Shown piece by piece: positions 25,441-34,438 of a stretch of 64,000 bases of DNA. Positions within the stretch are counted from its first letter, which is position 1. The number at the start of each line of letters is the position of its first letter. The translations under genes were made by a program, and so were the position numbers. The notes beneath the pieces are model-generated. The model searched no databases. It was not told the DNA's origin and saw only the letters and a program-made list of their open reading frames with translations. Source of the stretch: Virgisporangium aurantiacum (GTDB lineage: Bacteria > Actinomycetota > Actinomycetes > Mycobacteriales > Micromonosporaceae); NCBI RefSeq assembly GCF_016863635.1, contig NZ_BOPG01000037.1, forward strand, positions 176,288 through 240,287, given 5' to 3'.

Positions 25441-26307
25441 GTGAATCCGCGCCTGCTGCAATGGGTCTTCGCCGCCTACGCCGCGATCGCCACGTGCGTC
25501 CTTCTGACCGGTTCCGGCCCGGCGTTCTTCCGCGTCATGGGGATCGCCGGTTACGCGATCGGCGCGGTGGTGTCGGTGATCGCGGTCCGTCGGTGGGAGC
25601 GGGGCGGTCGCCGGATCGCGATCGTCGCGCACCTGGCGCTCGCCCCGCTGCAGTTCGTCTTCAGCATCGGCAGTTCGGTGACGCTGATCGGCATCGTGAT
25701 CTCGCTGCTGATCCTCGCCCGGAGCCGGCCGCGCTTCCCCCGCCTGTCGCCGCGGGCGCGCCGGGTATGGCTGGTGCTGCACGTCGGGTTCAGCGTGGGC
25801 TGGCTCGGGGTGGCGCTCACGATGACCGTGCTGGCCCTCGTCGGTCAGTTCGCCGGATCACACGGAATGCGCTACGGCGCCTACGAGGTGCTGCACGTCG
25901 TCGACCTCGCGGCCGCCATCCCGTCGATGGCGCTGTCGATCGTCACCGGCCTCGTCGTGTCGCTCGGCTCCAAGTGGGGCCTCGTCCGGTACCGGTGGGT
26001 GCTCACGAAGTTCGCGATCTCGCTGAGCATCCCGATGGTCGCCGGCAGCGTCGAGAGCTCGCTCGCCGACGACCTCGTGGTCCGCACGGCCGATCCGGCC
26101 GCCCGGCCCGGCGGCGCCGGCCTCGCGCTGACCGCGTGCCTCGGCGCGTTCGTGGTGGCGCTGTGGGTGGCGACCGTGCTGTCGGTGGTCAAGCCCTGGG
26201 GACGCACGCGGTGGGGCACGGCGGGGCTCAGCGTGCGGCGTGCTCGCGGTCCCGGAGCTGACGACGCAGAATCTTTCCTGACGCGGCCTTCGGCACCGCC
26301 TCGATGA
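25441..26307 (+). CDS. Polytopic membrane protein of unknown function
   Basis: 288 residues from GTG 25441. About seven hydrophobic helices; the segment WLVLHVGFSVGWLGVALTMTVLALVGQF resembles DUF2269-type small membrane proteins, but the family is not certain. The last 27 codons run antisense into the end of the acyl-CoA synthetase gene (80 bp shared). The C-terminal tail is polar and may be under little constraint. Confidence 0.65.
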   Translation: MNPRLLQWVFAAYAAIATCVLLTGSGPAFFRVMGIAGYAIGAVVSVIAVRRWERGGRRIAIVAHLALAPLQFVFSIGSSVTLIGIVISLLILARSRPRFPRLSPRARRVWLVLHVGFSVGWLGVALTMTVLALVGQFAGSHGMRYGAYEVLHVVDLAAAIPSMALSIVTGLVVSLGSKWGLVRYRWVLTKFAISLSIPMVAGSVESSLADDLVVRTADPAARPGGAGLALTACLGAFVVALWVATVLSVVKPWGRTRWGTAGLSVRRARGPGADDAESFLTRPSAPPR

Positions 26308-27808
26308 ACTCGACGAGCCGGATCTTCTTGTACGGCGCGACCTGTTCGGCGACGTAGGACATCACGTCGTCGGCGTTCAACGAACCGCCGGGCATCGGCA
26401 CCACGAACGCCTTCGGGACCTCGTTGTTCTCCTCGTCGTAGACGCCGATCACGGCGGCGTCGGCGATGCCGGGGTGGTTCAACAGGACGGCTTCCAGCTC
26501 AGCGGGCGCGACCTGGTACCCCTTGTACTTGATGAGCTCCTTGACCCGGTCGACGATGAACCAGTTCCCGTCGCCGTCCACCCGCGCGATGTCGCCGGTG
26601 TGCAGCCAGCCGTCGGCGTCGACCATCGCGTCGGTGTCCTCGGGGCGGCCGAAGTAGCCCTTCATCACCTGCGGTCCGCTGATCCACAGCTCGCCGGGTT
26701 CGCCCGCCGCCGCGTCGAGGCCGGTGCCCGGGTCGACGAGACGGGCCTTCGTCGACGGGAACAGGTGCCCGACGCACGCGGCCGGCTCGTCGAGGTTGCC
26801 GTCGACGTGGATGTGCGTTCCCGGTGACAGCTCGGTCATCCCGTACGCCTGCCCGATCTCCACGCCCAACCGGTCGGCGACCGCGGCCTGCAGCCCCGCG
26901 TCGAGCGGTGCGGCGGCGCAGATGATCCGCTTCAGGTTCGACAGGTCCAGCTTCGCGACCGCGGGGTGCTTGGCGAGCACCAGCATCACCGGCGGCGCGA
27001 TGTAGGCGTGGGTGATCCGGTCCCGCTCCAGGCTCGTCAGGAACGCGTCGAGGTCGAACCGCGCGTGGACGTACACCGTCGCGCCGCGCGACAACGCGTT
27101 GTTGAGCAGCACGGCCATCCCGTAGATGTGGAAGAACGGCAGGATGGCGATGATCCGGTCGCCCGGGCCGATCCGGTGCAGATCGGTCAGCTGTTCGAGG
27201 TTCGTGCAGATGTTGCGATGCGTCAGCATCACGCCCTTCGGCGTGCCGGTGGTCCCGCTGGAGTAGGGGAGGACCGCGACGTCGGTGGCGGGGTCGAGGT
27301 CGTGGGGCGGCACCCGGCCGTCGCGTCCCAGGCTCAGAACGGACCTGTGACCGGCGGCCTCGTCGCAGACGAGCACTTCGATCCCGCGTCCGGTCTGCTC
27401 CCGCACGATCGCGGTCGCGCCGGTGGCCGCCGCCAGCAGCGGCGACACGGTCACCAGCAGCTTGGCGCCCGAGTCGACGAGCTGCTTGGCGATCTCCGGT
27501 GCGGTCGCGAGCGGCGACAGGGTGGTGACGGTGCCGCCGGCGGTGGTCGTCGCGTAGAAGACCACCGGGAAGAGGACGGTGTTCGGCGAATGCAGCGCGA
27601 CGACGTCCCCCTTGCCGACGCCCTCCGCGGCGAGCCCCACCGCGAGCCGCTGGACCATACCGGCCAACTCGCCGTACGTGATCGTGCGTCCGCTGGCCGT
27701 GTCGACCAGGGCCGGTGTCGCTCCCCGCCCGACGGCCTCGCCCAGCACCCGCTCGTGGATCGGCCGGTCGACAACCGTCACGTCCGGGTACCTGCTGCTG
27801 TAGATCAC
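26228..27808 (-). CDS. 4-coumarate--CoA ligase / AMP-dependent acyl-CoA synthetase family enzyme
   Basis: 526 residues from GTG 27808, which has GGCGGAGGAC upstream and gives the usual family start YSSRYPDV; an ATG at 27865 is a weaker choice. ANL-superfamily motifs are complete: YSSGTTGTPKGVMLTH (P-loop), YGMTE, the GDIARVDGDGNWFIVDRVKELIKYKG hinge and the C-terminal Lys in PKAASGKILRR. It should adenylate a carboxylic acid and transfer it to CoA; the substrate (aryl-propenoic or medium-chain acid) cannot be told. No pathway genes adjoin. Confidence 0.88.
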   Translation of the reverse strand: MIYSSRYPDVTVVDRPIHERVLGEAVGRGATPALVDTASGRTITYGELAGMVQRLAVGLAAEGVGKGDVVALHSPNTVLFPVVFYATTTAGGTVTTLSPLATAPEIAKQLVDSGAKLLVTVSPLLAAATGATAIVREQTGRGIEVLVCDEAAGHRSVLSLGRDGRVPPHDLDPATDVAVLPYSSGTTGTPKGVMLTHRNICTNLEQLTDLHRIGPGDRIIAILPFFHIYGMAVLLNNALSRGATVYVHARFDLDAFLTSLERDRITHAYIAPPVMLVLAKHPAVAKLDLSNLKRIICAAAPLDAGLQAAVADRLGVEIGQAYGMTELSPGTHIHVDGNLDEPAACVGHLFPSTKARLVDPGTGLDAAAGEPGELWISGPQVMKGYFGRPEDTDAMVDADGWLHTGDIARVDGDGNWFIVDRVKELIKYKGYQVAPAELEAVLLNHPGIADAAVIGVYDEENNEVPKAFVVPMPGGSLNADDVMSYVAEQVAPYKKIRLVEFIEAVPKAASGKILRRQLRDREHAAR

Positions 27809-27900
27809 CAGTCCTCCGCCGAAGTCAGTGCCACCGGCGGATACCGGCGGGTTGCCGGACAGCATGGTCGGACGGGTCCTCCGGGGTCAAGCACAGACGT

Positions 27901-27906
27901 TAGGGT
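27901..27906 (+). promoter_or_regulatory. -10-like TAGGGT before the ATG at 27914
   Basis: Seven-nt spacer to the start of the DUF4870 gene; no Shine-Dalgarno. Confidence 0.45.
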
Positions 27907-27913
27907 TGGTGCC

Positions 27914-28285
27914 ATGACGCAGCCCTCGGGTCCGGGTTTCCTGGTCGGCGCGGAGAAGACGTGGGCACAGGTCGCGCACTTCGGCGCCGTGCTGGGCCTC
28001 GCGCCCGCGCTGGCCGTGTTCCTCATCAAGGGCAAGGGATCCAGCGCCGTCCGGGCGCACGCGGCGGCCGCGTTGAACTTCCAGATCTTCGTGAGCGGCG
28101 CGCTCGTGCTGGTGTCGATCGTGCGGCTGTGCGGCATGTTCCTGCCCGACGTCACCAACTGGCTCCTCACCGTCGCCTGGATCGGGGTGTGGGGCGCCGG
28201 CATCGCGTTCGGTGTGGTGGCCGGGCTCCGCGCCAACGAGGGCAAGCTCTACCGGTACCCGATCCGCCAGACGGTGGTCTCGTAG
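27914..28285 (+). CDS. DUF4870-family small membrane protein
   Basis: 123 residues with three to four helices in the DUF4870 pattern: W-x-x-x-A-H-x-x-A at the start, then RAHAAAALNFQ, then a C-terminal YRYPI motif. These proteins are widespread; role unknown, possibly small-molecule or cation related. The stop is 1 nt from the convergent XRE-cupin gene end. Confidence 0.8.
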   Translation: MTQPSGPGFLVGAEKTWAQVAHFGAVLGLAPALAVFLIKGKGSSAVRAHAAAALNFQIFVSGALVLVSIVRLCGMFLPDVTNWLLTVAWIGVWGAGIAFGVVAGLRANEGKLYRYPIRQTVVS

Positions 28286-28286
28286 C

Positions 28287-28847
28287 CTACGGGTGACTCA
28301 TCACGATGACGCCCCGCGCCGCGCCGCCCAGCGCGCGGTACAGATGCGGGACGTCGCCGGCGAACCGCACGAAGTCGCCCGCGTCGAGGTCGACGGGCGC
28401 CGACACCGGCCCGGTGCGTAGGCAGCCGGCGGTGACGAGGATCGACTCCACGACGCCGGCCGGATGCGGGTCGGCGTGCCGCGTGCGGGTGCTGAACGTC
28501 GCGTCGTAGATCTCCGCCAGCCGGTGCCCGTACACGCGGTCGAGGAGACGCGCGGCGACCGCGCCCTCGACGCGCGCGCCCGCACCGGCGCGTACCACCT
28601 CCACCGCCGGCGCCGGGTCGGCGGGCGCCCCGATGAGATCGCCGAGCGACGCGTCGAGCGCGTTGGCCAACGCGTACAGCGTGTCGATCGTCGGATTCCC
28701 GTGCCCCGCCTCGATTTTGGTCAGGGTGGCCCGGCCCACCCCGCTGAGCGACGCCAGCGTCACCACCGACATGGACCGGTCGGCCCGCAGCGCGCGGAGA
28801 TTGGCGGCGATGACCAACTGTGGCGACATCCCTGGCAATGGCGTCAT
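28287..28847 (-). CDS. XRE-cupin transcriptional regulator
   Basis: 186 residues. N-terminal XRE helix-turn-helix (LRALRADRSMSVVTLASLSGVGRATLTKIEAGHGNPTIDTL) and C-terminal cupin barrel (LDAGDFVRFAGDVPHLYRAL). Regulators of this class usually control the divergent metabolic gene and bind its substrate or product through the cupin. The divergent neighbour is an aminotransferase, and the 22-bp gap between the two start codons holds a near-perfect palindrome, so autoregulation plus control of that gene is likely. Confidence 0.88.
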   Translation of the reverse strand: MTPLPGMSPQLVIAANLRALRADRSMSVVTLASLSGVGRATLTKIEAGHGNPTIDTLYALANALDASLGDLIGAPADPAPAVEVVRAGAGARVEGAVAARLLDRVYGHRLAEIYDATFSTRTRHADPHPAGVVESILVTAGCLRTGPVSAPVDLDAGDFVRFAGDVPHLYRALGGAARGVIVMSHP

Positions 28848-28867
28848 GTGCCCACTATAGTAGGCAC
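28848..28867. promoter_or_regulatory. Shared divergent promoter and near-perfect 20-bp palindrome
   Basis: GTGCCCACTATAGTAGGCAC (18 of 20 symmetric positions) fills the gap between ATG 28847 (minus) and ATG 28870 (plus). Its centre ACTATAGT supplies a TATAGT -10 in both directions, 6 and 8 nt from the two starts. A protein bound here would block both leaderless transcripts. Confidence 0.65.
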
Positions 28868-28869
28868 CC

Positions 28870-30060
28870 ATGTCGACTTCACGAGTCAGGCCCGCGGCCC
28901 GGATGGCGGCGATCCACGGCTTCGGCATCGACGGTGTCGCGCGTGCCGTGGTTGGGGCTGCTAGCGATCGGTGGTCCGTGCTGCGCCTGGAGAACCTCGA
29001 CACCGACCTCCCGTTACCGCCGGAGGCGACGCGGGTCACCGCGCAGGCGCTCACCACGCCGAAGGCGAACTCGTGGCTGCCGTTCACCGGCGACGAGGAC
29101 CTGCGCGCGGCGATCGGCGACCTGCTCGTCGACCGCTGCGGCACGAGGTACGACCCCGCCGATCAGATCGTCGTCACGAGCGGCGGCACCGAGGGCGTGC
29201 TCGACTGTCTACTCGCGACGGTCGACCCCGGCGACGAGGTGATCGTCACCGATCCCACCTACGCCGGCCTGGTGAACCGGGTGCGGCTGGCCGGCGGCGT
29301 CCCGAGTTTCGTGCCGTACCTCGTGGTCGACGGCGAATGGCGGCTCGACCTGGAATCCTTACGGGCCAAGGCGGCCGGCGCCCGCGCCGTCATCATGATG
29401 AGCCCGTCGATGCCCAGCGGCGCCGTGCTCACCGACGACGAGTGGCGCGCGGTGTGCGAGGTCTGCGTCGAGCACGACCTGATCCTCATCTACGACGCCG
29501 CGATGGAGCGCGTGCTGTTCGACGGGCGCGAGCCGCTGCATCCCGTGCGCCACCACGGAATGGCGGAGCGCACGCTGGTGGTGGGCTCGCTGTCCAAGGA
29601 GTTCCGCATGATCGGGTGGCGGGTCGGTTGGGTCGCCGGGCCACGGGAACTCGTCGAGGCGGTCGGCTGGGTGCACGTCTACAACACCACCACACCCGTC
29701 GGCATCGCCCGCGCCGGCGCGACCGCGGTGCTGCGCGGCGACCACGGCCACGTCGCGGCGTGCGCCGCCGAACTGGAACGCCGCCGCGACGCCGTGCTCG
29801 CCGCCACGGCCGGCCTGCCGGTGGTGCGCCCGGGCGGCGGGTGGTCGCTGCTGATCGACACGGTCGCGCTCGGCATCGAGCCGGCGCGGGCGTCCGCCGC
29901 CCTGCTGCGCGACGGCGCGGTCGCGGCCACCGCCATGACGGGCTGGGGGGACGCGGTCGCCGCGCGCTTCATCCGCTTCGTGTTCAGCGCCGAACCCGTC
30001 GACGCGCTGCGCACCCTGCCCGAGCGCCTGACCGCGGCCGGCCTGACGCGGCGGACCTGA
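28870..30060 (+). CDS. PLP-dependent class I/II aminotransferase
   Basis: 396 residues. Fold-type I aminotransferase with SGGTEGVLDCLL (PLP phosphate region), DPTYAGLVN, the IYDAAMERVLFDG Asp/Tyr-type contacts, the Schiff-base Lys in GSLSKEFRMIGWRVGW and a C-terminal Arg region RFIRFVFS. It resembles aspartate/aromatic-type enzymes; the amino donor and acceptor are not evident. Regulated together with the divergent XRE-cupin gene through the shared palindrome. Confidence 0.88.
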   Translation: MSTSRVRPAARMAAIHGFGIDGVARAVVGAASDRWSVLRLENLDTDLPLPPEATRVTAQALTTPKANSWLPFTGDEDLRAAIGDLLVDRCGTRYDPADQIVVTSGGTEGVLDCLLATVDPGDEVIVTDPTYAGLVNRVRLAGGVPSFVPYLVVDGEWRLDLESLRAKAAGARAVIMMSPSMPSGAVLTDDEWRAVCEVCVEHDLILIYDAAMERVLFDGREPLHPVRHHGMAERTLVVGSLSKEFRMIGWRVGWVAGPRELVEAVGWVHVYNTTTPVGIARAGATAVLRGDHGHVAACAAELERRRDAVLAATAGLPVVRPGGGWSLLIDTVALGIEPARASAALLRDGAVAATAMTGWGDAVAARFIRFVFSAEPVDALRTLPERLTAAGLTRRT

Positions 30061-30076
30061 CGGCCGGTCCGGTACG

Positions 30077-33000
30077 TCAGGTGTCCGACGCGCAGAGCAG
30101 GTGGGCCCGCGCCCGCTCGGCGACGAGCCGGAACCCGTCCCGCTCGGCCAGGGCGAGCGCCTCGTGCGCGCACCGGTCGCGCCGGGTCGCGTCGTCGGCC
30201 GCGTCGTGGGCGGCGGCGAGCGCCAACAGCGTCTCGCCCTCGATGTGCCGGCTCGCGGTGGCGCGGGCGAGCTCGAGCGCGGCGCGGTGCCGCCGGACCG
30301 CCTCGTCGGGCCGCCCGAGCACCCGGTCCGCGGTGCCGACGGCGTTGTGCGCCAACGCCTCGGTGGTGCGGTCACCGATCTCCCGGGCCAGATCCAGCGC
30401 GGCCAGCGCCCGGTCGCGCGCCGCGGCCGGCCGGCCGAGGTCGCATTCCAGCGCGGCGAGGTGGCACTGCACCACCGCGTAGCCGTCCCGGTCGCCGACC
30501 TGCGTGCACCGTTCCAGCGCGGCGCGCAGGTGCGCGTCCGCCCGGTCCGTGCGCCCGGCGGCGTGGCAGACCTGCCCGAGACCGGTCAGCGCCAACGCCT
30601 CGCCGTGCCGGCTGCCGATCTCGATGTTGAGGTCGAGCGCCGCGGTGAACTGCGCGGCCGCCTCGTCGAGGCGGCCGAGTTCACAGTGGACGGTCGCGAG
30701 CAGCCCGAGGTTGTTCGCCACCCCGGCGCGCCGGCCGAGGTCCCGGTCGATGTCCAGCGCCGCCTCCAGCCGGCGCACCGCCCCGGTGAGCCGGCCGAGC
30801 TTGCGCTCGACGATGCCGAGGTTGCCCAGCGTCGTCGCCTCCGACTCGCGCCAGCCGCTGCGCCGCGCCAGCCGCAGCGCGACGGTGTAGTGGCGCAACG
30901 CCTCCCGGTGGTCGCCGAGGCCGCGGTACGCCGTGCCGAGGCTGTGCCGGGCGGCGGCCTGCGCATGTTCGTCACCCGCGCGCTCGGCCGCGGCGAGCGC
31001 GGCGTCGGCCACCGCCAACCAGTCCGCGGTGTAGCGGCGGAGATGGAAATAGCCGCGCAACGCGTCGGCGAGCAGCCATCCGGACGGCTGCGGTCCGTCT
31101 ACCGCCGCGTACCGCACGGCGAGCACGAGGTTGTGCCGCTCGCCCTCCAGCCACCGCAGCGCGGCGGCGTGCCCGTCGAACGTCACGCGATCGGGCGGCG
31201 GGTCGGCGTCCGGAAGCCGCAGCATGTGCGGATACAGGACGTCGGCGGCGGCCCGGGCCCGTGCCAGGTAACGGGTGTAGAGCCGGTCGAGCGCCGCCCG
31301 TCGCTCGTGTGCGGGCTCCTCGTCCGTCGCCCGCTGGATCGCGTACAGCCGCAACAGGTCGTGGAACGTGTAGCGGCCGGCGGCGTGCTCGTCCAGCAGA
31401 TGGGCGTCGGCCAGGCGGTCGAGCAACGCGCGTGCGACCGGCGCGGAGATCCCGCCGAGCGCCGCGGCCGCGTCGGCGTCGACGTCGGAACCCGGTGTGA
31501 GACCGAGCCGCCGGAACAGCGCCCGGGCGTCCGGTGCGAGGCCGGCGTAGGAGAGGTCGAACGCGGTGCGCACCGCGCCCCGTTCGTCGCCGTTGACCGC
31601 GAGCACGGCGAGCCGGTTGCCGTCCCGGAGTTCGGCGACGTGGTCGGCGATGCCGCGCTTCGGGTTCACGGTGAGGTTGGCGGCGGCGATCCGCAGCGCC
31701 AGCGGCAGGAAGCCGCACAGTTCGGCGAGCGCCGTCACCGCGTCCGGTTCGGCCGCCGCCCGCGGGCCGAGCACCCGGAACAGCAACGCCCGCGCGGTGT
31801 CCGCCGGCAACGGATCGAGCGGGACGTGGTCCGCGCCCTCCTGCGCGACCAGCCCACCGAGCTTGTGGCGACTGGTCACCAGCACCACGCACCGGGTGCC
31901 ACCCGGCAGCAGCGGGCGCACCTGCTCCGCGTCGCGCGCGTTGTCGAGCACTACCAGCGTCCGGCGCTGGGCGAGCAGCGTCCGGAACAGGTCGGCCGCC
32001 GCGGTCCCGTCCGGGGGCACGCGGTCCGCCGGCACCCCGAGCGACCGCAGGAACCCGGTGAGCGCCTCGATCGGACGCATCGGCGGCGCCGTCGCGTACC
32101 CGCGCAGGTTCACGTACAACTGGCCGTCGGGGAGCCGGTCGGCCACCCGGTGCGCCCACTGCACCGCCAACGACGTCTTGCCGGTGCCGGCGGCGCCGCA
32201 GATCACCCCGACCGCCATCGCCGGTCCGCCGGCGTCGAGCAACCGGTCGAGCCGCGCCAACTCGGCGTCCCGCCCGGCGAACGCGGCCACCGCGGCCGGC
32301 AGTTGCGCGGGAACCGGTGCGGCGTCGGGCGCTGCTTCCGGCGCCGTTTCCGGCTCCGCTTCGGGCGCCGCGTCCGGCACCGCTTCCGGCGGTGCGACGA
32401 CGGGGGACGGCGACGTGTCGGCGATGATCTCCCGGTGCACCCGTTGCAGCGCCGCACCGGGTTCGACCCCCAGTTCCTCCCGGAGGATCCCGCGCACCCG
32501 GCGGTACGCGTCGAGCGCGGCGGCGCGTCCGTCGTCGCGGTGCAACGCCGTCATCAACTGGGCCCAGAAGCGTTCGCGCAGCGGATGTTCCCGCACGAGG
32601 GCGGACAGCTCCGGGACGAGCACCGCGTGCCGGCCGCACGCGAGGTCCACGTCGACGCGTCTGTCCACGATGGACAGCCGGTACCCGTCCAACCGGGCGG
32701 CCTCGGCGCGGCACGCGTCCACCGTGATCCCGTCGAACGCCGGCCCGCGCCACAACGCCGCCGCCCGGCGCAGCAGCGCGCCCGCCGCGTCGAGCGCCGC
32801 CGGCGAGCCACCGGCCGCGTGCCGCTCGGCGGCCGCGACCAGGTCGTTCACGTCGTCCAGGTCGACCGTTCGCGGCTCGGGTCGCAGCACGTACCCGGGC
32901 GCGCGGGTCACCAGCAGCCCGCCGGTGCCGGTCCGCAACGCCCGCCGCAGCCCGGCGACGCAGCCCTGCAACAGGCTCCGCGCGGTCGGCGGGGCCCGCT

Positions 33001-33157
33001 CGCCCCACACCTGGTCGATGATCCACTCGGCCGACACCACGCTGTGCGCCCGGAGCAGCAGCAGCGCCAGCACCGCGCGTTGCTGCGGCCCGCCCACGGG
33101 CACCGACGCGCCGTCGTCGTCGTGTACCTCGAGCGGACCCAGGAGGAGAAACCGCAC
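30077..33157 (-). CDS. AfsR/SARP-family regulator (OmpR-type HTH, BTAD, NB-ARC, TPR)
   Basis: 1,026 residues from GTG 33157. N-terminal winged helix (1-95; LLGPLEVHDDDGASVPVGGPQQRAVLALLL), BTAD (about 96-245), an acidic Ala/Glu/Pro linker, an NB-ARC ATPase (P-loop GAAGTGKTSLA; LVVLDNARDAEQ as Walker B; GTRCVVLVTSR) and about ten TPR-like repeats to the end. These STAND-type activators integrate metabolic signals and switch on secondary metabolism or development. No biosynthetic cluster is in view, so this is an orphan or pleiotropic member. TAGCCT (33163-33168) is 5 nt from the start. Confidence 0.92.
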   Translation of the reverse strand: MRFLLLGPLEVHDDDGASVPVGGPQQRAVLALLLLRAHSVVSAEWIIDQVWGERAPPTARSLLQGCVAGLRRALRTGTGGLLVTRAPGYVLRPEPRTVDLDDVNDLVAAAERHAAGGSPAALDAAGALLRRAAALWRGPAFDGITVDACRAEAARLDGYRLSIVDRRVDVDLACGRHAVLVPELSALVREHPLRERFWAQLMTALHRDDGRAAALDAYRRVRGILREELGVEPGAALQRVHREIIADTSPSPVVAPPEAVPDAAPEAEPETAPEAAPDAAPVPAQLPAAVAAFAGRDAELARLDRLLDAGGPAMAVGVICGAAGTGKTSLAVQWAHRVADRLPDGQLYVNLRGYATAPPMRPIEALTGFLRSLGVPADRVPPDGTAAADLFRTLLAQRRTLVVLDNARDAEQVRPLLPGGTRCVVLVTSRHKLGGLVAQEGADHVPLDPLPADTARALLFRVLGPRAAAEPDAVTALAELCGFLPLALRIAAANLTVNPKRGIADHVAELRDGNRLAVLAVNGDERGAVRTAFDLSYAGLAPDARALFRRLGLTPGSDVDADAAAALGGISAPVARALLDRLADAHLLDEHAAGRYTFHDLLRLYAIQRATDEEPAHERRAALDRLYTRYLARARAAADVLYPHMLRLPDADPPPDRVTFDGHAAALRWLEGERHNLVLAVRYAAVDGPQPSGWLLADALRGYFHLRRYTADWLAVADAALAAAERAGDEHAQAAARHSLGTAYRGLGDHREALRHYTVALRLARRSGWRESEATTLGNLGIVERKLGRLTGAVRRLEAALDIDRDLGRRAGVANNLGLLATVHCELGRLDEAAAQFTAALDLNIEIGSRHGEALALTGLGQVCHAAGRTDRADAHLRAALERCTQVGDRDGYAVVQCHLAALECDLGRPAAARDRALAALDLAREIGDRTTEALAHNAVGTADRVLGRPDEAVRRHRAALELARATASRHIEGETLLALAAAHDAADDATRRDRCAHEALALAERDGFRLVAERARAHLLCASDT

Positions 33158-33162
33158 ACCGC

Positions 33163-33168
33163 AGGCTA
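33163..33168 (-). promoter_or_regulatory. -10-like TAGCCT of the AfsR-type gene
   Basis: Five-nt spacer to GTG 33157, divergent from TATCCT at 33257. Confidence 0.4.
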
Positions 33169-33256
33169 TCCGGGCAGGCCGGTCAAAGACGGCTCATCTG
33201 TCCGGGATCGGGCGCAACCCCTGTCGGGGATCGAACATCGCATTGACGTCCGGCGC

Positions 33257-33262
33257 TATCCT
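33257..33262 (+). promoter_or_regulatory. -10-like TATCCT before the GTG at 33270
   Basis: Seven-nt spacer; no Shine-Dalgarno before the leucine-rich-repeat gene. Confidence 0.45.
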
Positions 33263-33269
33263 GCGCCGG

Positions 33270-33869
33270 GTGCGTTACGTATCGATCAAGGACTTCGGGC
33301 TGTACCGCGCGCTGAAGGAGGCGGTGGCCGGCGAGTGGCTCACCCCCGAGGCGCTGCTGGCCGTCACCGATCTGTCGTGGGACGAGTACCGGGCCGAGGT
33401 CGGTCCGGAGCACTGGCAACCCATCGACGACCTGCGCGGCATCCAGCACTGCGTGAACCTCCGCGGGCTGCATCTCGACGGCAACCACATCCGGAGCCTG
33501 CTGCCGCTGGCCGGCCTCGACCAGCTCACCGAGCTGTGGCTGGTCGACAACGACGTCACCAACCTGAAGCCGCTCGCCGGCCTCACCGCCCTGACGACGC
33601 TGGTGCTGGACATGAACCGCCGCCTGGTGAACATCGCCCCACTCGTGGGCCTGCACCGGCTGGAGTACCTGAACATCGCCGACACCGGCGTCAAGGACCT
33701 CTCGCCGCTGCTCGACCTGCCCGCCCTCACCCGCCTCGCCTGGAAGCCGTACACGATGTACGGCCGCAAGCCGGTCGCGCCGGCCGTGCTGCGCCGGGCC
33801 GAGGGCGTCCTCACCACCCTCCGGGACCGCGGCGTCTCGATCGAGCGCTACCAGCTCGCGTCCACCTAG
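33270..33869 (+). CDS. Leucine-rich repeat protein (internalin-like repeats)
   Basis: 199 residues. After about 65 residues without repeats come four to five 22-residue LRRs of the LxxLxxLxLxxNxIxxLxPL type (about 66-155), then a helical tail. No signal peptide, so cytosolic. LRRs bind proteins; the partner is unknown. It is divergent from the AfsR-type gene across 112 bp. Confidence 0.75.
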   Translation: MRYVSIKDFGLYRALKEAVAGEWLTPEALLAVTDLSWDEYRAEVGPEHWQPIDDLRGIQHCVNLRGLHLDGNHIRSLLPLAGLDQLTELWLVDNDVTNLKPLAGLTALTTLVLDMNRRLVNIAPLVGLHRLEYLNIADTGVKDLSPLLDLPALTRLAWKPYTMYGRKPVAPAVLRRAEGVLTTLRDRGVSIERYQLAST

Positions 33870-33949
33870 TCGGTGCCGTCGACGGGACCTCCGGCGGGCG
33901 GCGGCGTTGCCGGTCGAGCACATCGTCGAGGTTCGTTGAGCGGGTGCCG

Positions 33950-33955
33950 TACCCT
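33950..33955 (+). promoter_or_regulatory. -10-like TACCCT before the ATG at 33963
   Basis: Seven-nt spacer, leaderless arrangement. Confidence 0.45.
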
Positions 33956-33962
33956 TCGGTCC

Positions 33963-34376
33963 ATGATCGGTGCGGCCCTGCTGATGCGAGTCTTCGCGCG
34001 TTGGCCGCACCACCTCGACCGGTTCCGGTACCGCCGCGGCCAGGCGGGCCTGACGCTCACCGAGCTGCGCGCCGAGTACGGGCAGCGGATCATCGACGAC
34101 GCCCGGGCCGATCCGGTGCTGGCCCAGGTGCTCGACGACATCGGCACCACGCTGCTCCAGTCGGTACGCACGCTCGACAAGGGCCTCACCCCGCCGGCCA
34201 ACCGGCCCGTGGTCCGCTACATCCTGCTCACCGAGCTGGCGAACCGGTACCTGGCGAGCGTCACCGAGCCCTTCACGCACATCCCGCCGAGCCCGTACCG
34301 CGGCTACTCGCACCCGATGCTGATCGTCGCCGCCGCCTGCCGGCTGGGTACGAGCCGGCGCCTGCGCGTCCCGTAG
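33963..34376 (+). CDS. Conserved-looking hypothetical protein, 137 residues
   Basis: Mostly helical protein with a Trp/His/Arg-rich N-terminus (ARWPHHLDRFRYRRGQAG) and a Pro-rich C-terminal half (FTHIPPSPYRGYSHP). No membrane helix or signal peptide. I do not recognise the family. The coding call is supported by a leaderless promoter and a clean hairpin terminator 17 nt downstream. Confidence 0.6.
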   Translation: MIGAALLMRVFARWPHHLDRFRYRRGQAGLTLTELRAEYGQRIIDDARADPVLAQVLDDIGTTLLQSVRTLDKGLTPPANRPVVRYILLTELANRYLASVTEPFTHIPPSPYRGYSHPMLIVAAACRLGTSRRLRVP

Positions 34377-34392
34377 AAAGACCCGCAGCAAA

Positions 34393-34421
34393 GAGCGGCC
34401 GGGCGCCTGGCCCGGCCGCTC
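34393..34421. terminator. Bidirectional hairpin terminator
   Basis: Perfect 11-bp arms GAGCGGCCGGG / CCCGGCCGCTC around a 7-nt loop, centred between the convergent ends of the 137-residue protein gene and the GH48 gene. Confidence 0.75.
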
Positions 34422-34438
34422 GTCGATCTGTTGCTACA

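Noticed and set aside
30077..33157. A secondary-metabolite cluster around the AfsR-type regulator
   Set aside because: Flanking genes are an aminotransferase, an LRR protein and a cellulase. No PKS, NRPS, terpene or tailoring set is present.
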